Shown here piece by piece: positions 34,525-42,024 of a stretch of DNA of 64,000 bases (positions are counted from its first letter, which is position 1; each line of letters opens with the position of its first letter). Location: the NCBI RefSeq assembly GCF_937912035.1, contig NZ_CALDPF010000028.1, positions 1-64,000 on the forward strand, written 5' to 3'. The position numbers were made by a program, and so were the translations under genes. The notes beneath the pieces are model-generated. The model did not search any database. It was not told the origin of the DNA and saw nothing but the letters and a program-made list of their open reading frames with translations. The stretch comes from an uncultured Bacteroides sp. GTDB taxonomy: Bacteria; Bacteroidota; Bacteroidia; Bacteroidales; Bacteroidaceae.

Positions 34525-36879
34525 ATGAATAAGATAAAGAACATGCTCATAGCTTCAGCATTATGTCTGAGCATAAGCTCTTGTTGTGGAAGTTATAAAA
34601 ATGAAACGCCTGCTGCGATTCCTTCGGATCCTGAGATTGAAGCCAATATTAAGGAATGGCTTGGAAAAATGACCCTTGAACAAAAGATAGGTCAGATGTG
34701 TGAAATAACAATAGACGTTGTAAGCGATTTTGAGGGAAGCAAGAAACACGGCTTTGTGATGAACCAGGCAATGCTTGACACTGTGATAGGAAAGTATAAG
34801 GTGGGCTCATTGCTTAACGTTCCTTTGAGTATTGCACAGACTAAGGAGAAATGGGCTGAGGTAATAAAGCAGATTCAGGACATCTCAATGAAGGAGATAG
34901 GAATTCCTTGTATTTATGGCGTCGATCAGATACATGGAACGACTTATACTCTTGGGGGTACGATGTTTCCACAAGGTATAAATATGGCAGCCTCATTCAA
35001 CCGTGAAATGGTCCGTAAGGGAGCTGAGATTTCTGCGTACGAAACCAAGGCCGGATGTATTCCATGGACATATGCCCCTGTAGTGGATTTGGGACGTGAT
35101 CCACGCTGGCCTCGTATGTGGGAGAACTACGGTGAGGACTGTTATGTAAATGCAGAGATGGGTAAGGCTGCTGTCGCGGGTTTTCAGGGAAATGACCCTA
35201 ATCATATAGGTGAATATAATGTAGCCGCATGTATGAAGCATTACATGGGTTACGGTGTTCCTGTTTCCGGAAAGGACCGTACTCCTTCTTCAATATCACG
35301 CAGCGATTTGCGCGAAAAGCATTTCGCTCCTTTCCTTGCTGCCGTTCGTAATGGCGCACTGAGCGTGATGGTCAATTCCGGTGTTGACAATGGAATGCCT
35401 TTCCATGCTAATCGTGAACTACTTACCGAATGGTTGAAAGAAGACTTGAACTGGGATGGTATGATAGTGACTGACTGGGCTGATATCAACAATCTTTGTA
35501 CTCGCGACCATATTGCGGCTACCAAGAAGGAAGCTATAAAGATAGCGATTAACGCTGGTATAGATATGTCCATGGTTCCATATGAGGTAAGTTTCTGTAC
35601 TTATCTTAAGGAACTTGTTGAAGATGGTGAAGTTCCTATGAGCAGAATAGATGATGCCGTATCACGTGTGCTTCGTCTTAAATACCGTTTGGGACTGTTT
35701 GAAAATCCATACTGGGATATCAAGAAATATGACAAGTTTGGCTCTGAAGAGTTTGCTGCTGTAGCACTTCAGGCAGCCGAAGAATCAGAAATACTTCTAA
35801 AGAATGATAATAATATACTTCCTGTCAAGAAAGGCAGAAAGATTCTGCTGACAGGTCCAAATGCCAATTCCATGCGCTGCCTGAATGGCGGTTGGTCATA
35901 CAGCTGGCAGGGACACCGTGCTGATGAGTGTGCACAGGCATATAATACTATATACGAGGCATTATGCAACAAATATGGAAAGGAGAATATCATTTATGAA
36001 CCTGGTGTTACATACGCTGCATCCAAGAATGATAACTGGTGGGAAGAAAATACACTGGAAACAGGTAAGGCTGTCTCGGCTGCTTCACGTGCCGATGTTA
36101 TAGTGGCGTGTATAGGTGAGAATTCTTATTGTGAAACTCCGGGTAATATTACCGATCTTACACTGTCGGAAAATCAGAGTAATCTTGTAAAAGCTTTGGC
36201 AAAGACAGGCAAACCTATTGTGCTGGTATTGAATCAGGGACGTCCACGTATAATAAAAGATATAGAACCACTGGCACAGGGAATTATAAACATAATGCTT
36301 CCGAGTAATTATGGTGCTGACGCTTTGGCTAATCTGATGTCCGGTGATGCAAACTTCAGCGCAAAGATGCCTTTTACATATCCTAAATATGCCAGTTCTT
36401 TTGCAACTTACGATTACAAACCTTGCGAGAATATGGGACAGATGGGCGGTAACTATAACTATGATGCTGTCATGGATGTCCAGTGGCCTTTCGGCTTCGG
36501 TTTGAGCTATACTACTTACAGCTATGATAATCTTCGTGCAGACAAAACTTCGTTTACCGCGGGTGATGAAATAACAGTTTCTGTAGATGTTACCAATACC
36601 GGAAGTGTAGCAGGAAAAGAGCCTGTTCTTCTGTACTCAAAAGATATGGTTGCCAGCAGCACTCCGGACAATATCCGTTTGCGTAATTTTGAGAAGGTCT
36701 CATTACAGCCAGGTGAAACAAAGACTGTTAGTATGAAGATTAAGGGCAGTGATCTTGCCTTTGTAGGTTATGACGGTAAGTGGCGTTTGGAGAAAGGTGA
36801 TTTCAAACTGAAATGTGGCGATAAGTGGATTGATTTGAGTTGCTCTGAAACAAAGATTTGGGATACACCTAATATATAA
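34525..36879 (+). CDS. GH3-family beta-glycosidase (lipoprotein)
   Basis: A 784-aa exported enzyme releasing terminal beta-linked sugars. The start MNKIKNMLIASALCLSIS gives a lipoprotein signal with Cys in SSCCGS; an in-frame start at 34468 overlaps pspC and adds 19 poor residues. Domains in order: GH3 N-terminal barrel (nucleophile Asp317 in MIVTDWADI), GH3 C-terminal sandwich (ILLKNDNNILPVKKGRKILL) and a fibronectin type III-like domain from about residue 680. The BglX-like layout is that of beta-glucosidases and beta-xylosidases, so exact specificity is open. It opens the pectin region, though GH3 enzymes also act on other plant glycans. Confidence 0.92.
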   Translation: MNKIKNMLIASALCLSISSCCGSYKNETPAAIPSDPEIEANIKEWLGKMTLEQKIGQMCEITIDVVSDFEGSKKHGFVMNQAMLDTVIGKYKVGSLLNVPLSIAQTKEKWAEVIKQIQDISMKEIGIPCIYGVDQIHGTTYTLGGTMFPQGINMAASFNREMVRKGAEISAYETKAGCIPWTYAPVVDLGRDPRWPRMWENYGEDCYVNAEMGKAAVAGFQGNDPNHIGEYNVAACMKHYMGYGVPVSGKDRTPSSISRSDLREKHFAPFLAAVRNGALSVMVNSGVDNGMPFHANRELLTEWLKEDLNWDGMIVTDWADINNLCTRDHIAATKKEAIKIAINAGIDMSMVPYEVSFCTYLKELVEDGEVPMSRIDDAVSRVLRLKYRLGLFENPYWDIKKYDKFGSEEFAAVALQAAEESEILLKNDNNILPVKKGRKILLTGPNANSMRCLNGGWSYSWQGHRADECAQAYNTIYEALCNKYGKENIIYEPGVTYAASKNDNWWEENTLETGKAVSAASRADVIVACIGENSYCETPGNITDLTLSENQSNLVKALAKTGKPIVLVLNQGRPRIIKDIEPLAQGIINIMLPSNYGADALANLMSGDANFSAKMPFTYPKYASSFATYDYKPCENMGQMGGNYNYDAVMDVQWPFGFGLSYTTYSYDNLRADKTSFTAGDEITVSVDVTNTGSVAGKEPVLLYSKDMVASSTPDNIRLRNFEKVSLQPGETKTVSMKIKGSDLAFVGYDGKWRLEKGDFKLKCGDKWIDLSCSETKIWDTPNI

Positions 36880-36908
36880 AGTAAAAATCTGATAGGATAA
36901 TATAATAG

Positions 36909-36936
36909 AAGGCGCTGTTTCTTAGGCGCCTTTTAT
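36909..36936 (+). terminator. GH3 terminator
   Basis: AAGGCGC (36909-36915) pairs with GCGCCTT within 36926-36932 and is followed by T residues. Confidence 0.85.
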
Positions 36937-36956
36937 TGTATATATAATATTCTGTC

Positions 36957-36988
36957 ATGTCCTAAAATGAAGTCCCATTTTAGGACAT
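36957..36988. repeat. Perfect 13-bp palindrome before GH105
   Basis: ATGTCCTAAAATG (36957-36969) pairs with CATTTTAGGACAT (36976-36988), loop AAGTCC. The core AAAATG-N6-CATTTT is the same as a unit of the array at 49.2 kb, and the right half, TTTTAGGACATTTT, recurs at about 11729-11742 before the 676-aa gene. Confidence 0.65.
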
Positions 36989-37021
36989 TTTCCGCATGTG
37001 TGAACATTTTTACATGTAAAC

Positions 37022-37065
37022 GTACTATTTTATATTTCTTATAGTGATGTATGAACTTATATTTG
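37022..37065 (+). promoter_or_regulatory. Promoter of the GH105-GH28 operon
   Basis: The -7 box TATATTTG is at 37058-37065. GTAC followed by TATTTTATAT begins at 37022, 36 bases before it, the same placement as the GTAC element before the 676-aa gene. The match after GTAC is weaker. Confidence 0.5.
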
Positions 37066-37108
37066 CAATAAAAATATAATACTATTATTGATTAGCACTA
37101 TTATCACT

Positions 37109-38275
37109 ATGAGAAAGACTTTTTACGGTTTGTTTATAGTATTGCTATTGACAACCTCTTGTTTAATGGCAGAAGAAGTTCTGTATTCAAAGAAATTTGC
37201 AGATTCAGAAATGAAACGCTTTCCGCAGGCATGGCAGCTTGATCATGGCAAACGTCTGTTTTTCGGATATGCCCAAGGTGTTGGCTGTTGTGCAATGTTG
37301 GATATGTGGAGATCTACTGGAGAAAAACGATATTATGATTATGTAGAAGAATGGGCCGATACATTGATAAATGATAATGGGGAAATTTATAAGTACGATA
37401 TGTCAACTTATAATTTGGATTTTATCAATTCAGGAAAAATATTGTTTGATGTTTATCACGAGACTGGAGATGAAAAGTACAAGAAAGCGATGGACCTTCT
37501 TGTCAAACAGTTGGAAAGACAACCAAGAACCCTTAAGGGCGGCTTTTGGCATAAACTTATCTATCAGCATCAGATGTGGCTTGACGGGTTGTATATGGCT
37601 TCTCCATTTATGGCCAGATATGGAGCAGAATTTAACAGACCTGACCTGATTGATGAGGCGGTAAAACAATTTAAGCTTTGTCATGAATATACCTATGATA
37701 AGAATACGGGATTATATTATCACGCATGGGATGAAAGTAAATCTCAGCGTTGGGCTGATCCTGAGACTGGGCACTCACCTAATTTTTGGGGAAGAAGCAT
37801 AGGCTGGTGGTTTATGGCTCTAGTCGATGTATTGGATTATATTCCGGAAAATCATAGTGGACGAACTGAACTTATCGGATATGTCAGGGGATTGGCTGAA
37901 AGTCTTTGTAAATACCAGGATAAGAATGGATTGTGGTATCAGATTGTTGACCAGCCGGAGAGAGAAGGAAATTTTCCGGAAGCTTCGGTAACTACGCAGT
38001 GCATGTATGCTTATGCCAAAGCTGTGAACAAAGGATATATTGATGGCAAATATCGTGTAGTGGCAGAGAAGGCATTTAAGGGAATAAATGAAAAACTGAT
38101 ACATAAAAATGCAGATGGTACACTTACTATGACGAGGTGTTGTCAGGTTGGTGGCTTGGGAGGCAATCCTTATAGAGATGGTAGTTTTGAATATTATGTA
38201 GGAGAGAAGATACGCGATAATGATTCAAAAGCAACCGGACCTTATATAATGGGATGTCTGCAACTTGGATATTGA
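37109..38275 (+). CDS. GH105 unsaturated rhamnogalacturonyl/glucuronyl hydrolase
   Basis: Removes the unsaturated uronic acid that lyases leave at the non-reducing end of pectin oligomers. The 388-aa precursor starts at MRKTFYGLFIVLLL; its signal ends near TTSC, which could be a lipobox. The (alpha/alpha)6 core shows GVGCCAMLDMWRSTGEK, the catalytic Asp159 in HQMWLDGLYMASPF and FWGRSIGWWFMALVDVL. The C-terminal RCCQVGGLGGNPYRDGSFEY resembles YteR-type enzymes. It is first in a three-gene operon with a GH28 and a 702-aa six-hairpin protein. Confidence 0.92.
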   Translation: MRKTFYGLFIVLLLTTSCLMAEEVLYSKKFADSEMKRFPQAWQLDHGKRLFFGYAQGVGCCAMLDMWRSTGEKRYYDYVEEWADTLINDNGEIYKYDMSTYNLDFINSGKILFDVYHETGDEKYKKAMDLLVKQLERQPRTLKGGFWHKLIYQHQMWLDGLYMASPFMARYGAEFNRPDLIDEAVKQFKLCHEYTYDKNTGLYYHAWDESKSQRWADPETGHSPNFWGRSIGWWFMALVDVLDYIPENHSGRTELIGYVRGLAESLCKYQDKNGLWYQIVDQPEREGNFPEASVTTQCMYAYAKAVNKGYIDGKYRVVAEKAFKGINEKLIHKNADGTLTMTRCCQVGGLGGNPYRDGSFEYYVGEKIRDNDSKATGPYIMGCLQLGY

Positions 38276-38313
38276 ATAATGATTAACCTGAGAACTAAAT
38301 GATAAAGATGATT

Positions 38314-39795
38314 ATGAAAAGACTTTTTTTTATATTTTGCAGCGTTTGTCTTATTATAAATACAGCTTTTGCCTGGCAGGAGTATAAGTATGAGTATCTA
38401 TATGATAATCTTCCTTTTTTGATGCCAAAGGTTATGACACCTGATTTCCCTGATAATGAAGTCAATCTGAAAGACTTTGGAGCGATAGGCGATGGCATTC
38501 ATCTGTGTACAGATAATTTTTCAAAGGCTATTGATGCTCTGAGTGAAAAGGGCGGTGGAAAACTTGTAGTTCCTGCAGGTGTGTGGTTCACAGGGCCTAT
38601 TGTTCTGAAAAGTAATATAAATCTGCACATCGAAAAAGGAGCCATAATACTGTTTTCACCAGATGTGGATTTATATCCTTTGGTTGAGACCGTTTTCGAG
38701 GGACTTGACACAAGACGTTGCCAGTCGCCTATTTCCGGACGTAATCTGGTAAATGTCGCTATCACAGGACAAGGAGCTATTGATGGGAATGGACATTACT
38801 GGCGACCTTTGAAGAAGCAGAAAGTGACAGAAAGTCAATGGAAAGCTGCTACATCAAGAGGAGGTGTTTATAAACGTCCTGATTATTGGTTCCCTTATCC
38901 TGAAACTCTGAAAGGTGATACAATAAGCAATATGAACGTTCCACAAAATCTTCATACAGAAGAAGAGTGGAATAGTGTAAGACATTTTTTACGTCCTGTA
39001 ATGGTCAGCCTCATTGAATGTAAGAATGTATGGTTACAGGGAGTGATATTCCAGAATTCACCAGCCTGGAATCTGCATCCTCTGATGTGTGAAAATGTTT
39101 TGATAGAAGATGTCGAAGTACGTAATCCAAGTTATGCCCAAAATGGTGACGGACTGGATCTGGAGTCTTGTAAAAATGTACTTATAGTGAATTCATCATT
39201 TGATGTAGGTGATGATGGTATATGTCTTAAAAGTGGAAAAGACGAGGACGGACGCCGCAGAGCACGTCCTTGTGAGAATGTGATAGTGGATGGATGTACA
39301 GTCTATAAAGGTCATGGCGGTTTTGTTGTTGGAAGTGAGATGAGTGGTGGAGTACGTAATATTTCAGTAAGCAATTGTCAGTTTCTCGGTACAGATGTCG
39401 GACTCCGTTTTAAGAGTAAAAGAGGTAGAGGAGGCATTGTTGAGAATATATGGATAAGAAATGTATCTATGATGAATATTCCTACGGAACCAATAACATT
39501 TAATCTTTATTATGGTGGAAAATCCGCAGTTAAGGTCTTGGAGAGTGGAGAGGTTGTTCCTGCTAAGGTTGATCCTATGCCTGTTGACGAAACTACACCT
39601 TGTTTTAGGAATATTCATGTCGAGAATCTGACATGTACAAATGCACGCAGGGCGATGTATTTCAATGGAATACCTGAAATGCCGATTGACGGAATCACTT
39701 TGAAGCATATTCGTATCAGTGCCAGCAAAGATGCAGAGTTTTATTATTGTAAAAATATTCACCAGGAAGATGTAGAAATTGTTATATTGAAATAA
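38314..39795 (+). CDS. GH28 polygalacturonase/rhamnogalacturonase
   Basis: Secreted right-handed beta-helix hydrolase that cleaves galacturonic-acid linkages in pectin. The start at 38314 (MKRLFFIFCSVCLIINTAFA) gives a clean signal peptide; in-frame ATGs at 38299 and 38308 are alternatives. The catalytic pattern is complete: NGDGLD (about 277-282), VGDDGICLKSGK (Asp300/301), GHGGFVVGSE (about 333) and RFKSKRGRGG in place of the usual RIK. The 493-aa length fits exo-acting gut Bacteroides enzymes. Backbone choice, homogalacturonan or rhamnogalacturonan, cannot be read from the sequence alone. Confidence 0.93.
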   Translation: MKRLFFIFCSVCLIINTAFAWQEYKYEYLYDNLPFLMPKVMTPDFPDNEVNLKDFGAIGDGIHLCTDNFSKAIDALSEKGGGKLVVPAGVWFTGPIVLKSNINLHIEKGAIILFSPDVDLYPLVETVFEGLDTRRCQSPISGRNLVNVAITGQGAIDGNGHYWRPLKKQKVTESQWKAATSRGGVYKRPDYWFPYPETLKGDTISNMNVPQNLHTEEEWNSVRHFLRPVMVSLIECKNVWLQGVIFQNSPAWNLHPLMCENVLIEDVEVRNPSYAQNGDGLDLESCKNVLIVNSSFDVGDDGICLKSGKDEDGRRRARPCENVIVDGCTVYKGHGGFVVGSEMSGGVRNISVSNCQFLGTDVGLRFKSKRGRGGIVENIWIRNVSMMNIPTEPITFNLYYGGKSAVKVLESGEVVPAKVDPMPVDETTPCFRNIHVENLTCTNARRAMYFNGIPEMPIDGITLKHIRISASKDAEFYYCKNIHQEDVEIVILK

Positions 39796-39838
39796 TAATT
39801 ATATCTAAACATATTGTTCATTAATTTTAGAATCTATC

Positions 39839-41947
39839 ATGAAGAGACTTTTTTATTTTATCTCAGCAATAGCTGTTATGGCTTGCAGTTCCGAAGAACA
39901 TGAGCCTATTGACAGATTTGCTCTTGTAGAAAGGAATAATCCTGTGGTAACTACGGTCGATTCTTTATCTTCTTTGTCTGTAGGTAACGGGGAGTTTGCC
40001 TTTACTACAGATATTACAGGATTACAGACTTTTCCTGAAGTATATTCAAACGGAGTACCATTGGGAACACAAAGCCAATGGGGATGGCATAGCTTTGAGA
40101 ATGACGGAAACTATAGACCGGAAGATGCATTAAAGGAATTTGATTTCGGACGTGGACACAAAGAAATTTATTCATGTCAGTTTAAGGAAGAAGGAAGACA
40201 AAAAGATGCCTCAAACTGGCTTCGTGCCAATCCTCATAGATTGCACCTTGGAATTGTAGGGCTGGAATTGGGTGATGATGTCGATTATTCACAACTTCAG
40301 AATATTAATCACAAACTGGATATGTGGAATGGGAAAATACATAGTAGTTTTTCAATATCAGGAGTTCAATATGATGTGAATACTGTATGTCATCCTGATA
40401 AAGACATGATAGCCTCAAGGGTGTCTTCAGCCTCAAGAACAGGTATAAAATTTCATTTTCCATATCCAACGGGGAAACATAGTGACGATGCTTGTGACTG
40501 GAATTCAAATGATAAACATTCTACTACTGTTGTGAGTCAGGATGAAAATTCTGCTGTATTGAAACGTCAGATTGATGCTACATCTTATTTTGTTACTATA
40601 AACTGGAAGGGAAAAGCCAGTCTGACCGAGAAAGAAAAGAATTATTTTGTACTTGTTCCGGCAGATACTCTGCTGGAGTTTACATGCCATTTCACTTCTA
40701 TGCAAACAGAAGATACTGAAGATTCTTTTGATGACATTGTAAAGGCTTCTGCTAGCTATTGGAACAGTTTCTGGAAAGAAGGAGCTGTAGTAGACTTTTC
40801 TGAATGTACTGACTCAAGAGCAAAAGAATTGGAACGTCGTGTGGTATTAAGCCAATATTTACTTGCAATTCAATGTGCCGGATCTACTCCTCCCCAGGAA
40901 ACAGGTCTTACATATAATTCTTGGTTTGGAAAATTTCATCTGGAAATGATATGGTGGCACCAGGCACAATTTGCATTATGGGGACACCCGGAATTGCTTG
41001 ACCGTACATTGGCATGGTATGGGAAAGCAGAACCTATGGCTCGTGAGATTGCCCAAAGACAGGGCTTTGAAGGTGTCAGATGGATGAAAATGACCGATCC
41101 TGATGCAACGGAAGCTCCTTCTAATGTGGGAAGTTTTCTTATATGGCAACAACCGCATATCATTTATCTGGCCGAATTGTTATATCGTGCAAATCCTTCT
41201 GATGAACTTATAGGAAAATATAATGACATGATTCAGGAAACAGCAAAATTTATGTATTCATTTGCCACTTATGATAAAGAAAATGACAGATATATACTTA
41301 AAGGTGCTATTCCTGCTCAGGAAACATTGCGTGCTGCAGATACAGTAAATCCTCCTTTTGAATTATCATATTGGTTATTTGGACTGCAGACCGCACAGAC
41401 ATGGAGAGAACGTGCCGGCATGGAGCGTGTGGAAGAGTGGGACAATCTGATAGAGAAAATATCTCCACTGGCTTATAATGAAGACCAATTATATCTGGCT
41501 GCAGAAACAGCGGTTGATACTTATAAAGATATTCGTTTTACTTCAGACCACATGGCTGTATTAGGCGCTGTAGGCATCCTTCCTATGAATAAGCTTGTTA
41601 ATCCGGAATATATGAGAAATACTTTGAATTGGGTCTGGAATAACTGGAATTGGAATAAGACATGGGGATGGGACTATCCTATGACAGCAATGAATGCAGC
41701 ACGTTTGGGTGAACCGGAAAAGGCTGTAGGAGCATTGCTGATGAATAAACGTACTAATACATATCTTGTTAATGGACATAATTATCAGGACGGACGTTTG
41801 CGTGTTTATTTACCAGGAAATGGAGGACTTCTGACTGCTATTGCTATGATGTGTGCAGGTTGGGATGGTTCGGAGGGTGTTAATCCCGGATTTCCTAAGG
41901 ATGGTAAATGGAATGTTAAATGGGAAGGCTTGAAACCTCTTCCTTAA
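39839..41947 (+). CDS. Lipoprotein with six-hairpin glycosidase-like fold, family unassigned
   Basis: A 702-aa protein with a lipoprotein signal (VMACSS, Cys16). The N-terminal half is probably a beta-sandwich (LSVGNGEFAFTTDITGLQTF), and the C-terminal half an (alpha/alpha)6 barrel with repeated aromatic blocks: TYNSWFGKFHLEMIWWHQAQ, NVGSFLIWQQPHIIYLAELL, NWVWNNWNWNKTWGWDYPM. This order resembles GH65/GH95/GH15-type enzymes, but no family was recognised and no catalytic acid can be assigned with confidence; Glu in FHLEMIWWH and Asp in GWDYPM are candidates. Third gene of the GH105-GH28 operon, followed by a strong terminator, so it very probably takes part in pectin-side-chain removal. Confidence 0.7.
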   Translation: MKRLFYFISAIAVMACSSEEHEPIDRFALVERNNPVVTTVDSLSSLSVGNGEFAFTTDITGLQTFPEVYSNGVPLGTQSQWGWHSFENDGNYRPEDALKEFDFGRGHKEIYSCQFKEEGRQKDASNWLRANPHRLHLGIVGLELGDDVDYSQLQNINHKLDMWNGKIHSSFSISGVQYDVNTVCHPDKDMIASRVSSASRTGIKFHFPYPTGKHSDDACDWNSNDKHSTTVVSQDENSAVLKRQIDATSYFVTINWKGKASLTEKEKNYFVLVPADTLLEFTCHFTSMQTEDTEDSFDDIVKASASYWNSFWKEGAVVDFSECTDSRAKELERRVVLSQYLLAIQCAGSTPPQETGLTYNSWFGKFHLEMIWWHQAQFALWGHPELLDRTLAWYGKAEPMAREIAQRQGFEGVRWMKMTDPDATEAPSNVGSFLIWQQPHIIYLAELLYRANPSDELIGKYNDMIQETAKFMYSFATYDKENDRYILKGAIPAQETLRAADTVNPPFELSYWLFGLQTAQTWRERAGMERVEEWDNLIEKISPLAYNEDQLYLAAETAVDTYKDIRFTSDHMAVLGAVGILPMNKLVNPEYMRNTLNWVWNNWNWNKTWGWDYPMTAMNAARLGEPEKAVGALLMNKRTNTYLVNGHNYQDGRLRVYLPGNGGLLTAIAMMCAGWDGSEGVNPGFPKDGKWNVKWEGLKPLP

Positions 41948-41965
41948 TCAATATGAATATATCGT

Positions 41966-42002
41966 AACGTAAAAAGGCGCTAACAAAGCGCCTTTTTACG
42001 TT
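41966..42002. terminator. Bidirectional terminator
   Basis: AACGTAAAAAGGCGCT (41966-41981) pairs perfectly with AGCGCCTTTTTACGTT (41987-42002) between two convergent glycosidase operons. Confidence 0.9.
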
Positions 42003-42024
42003 ATTGACCAGTGGATAGTAGAAT

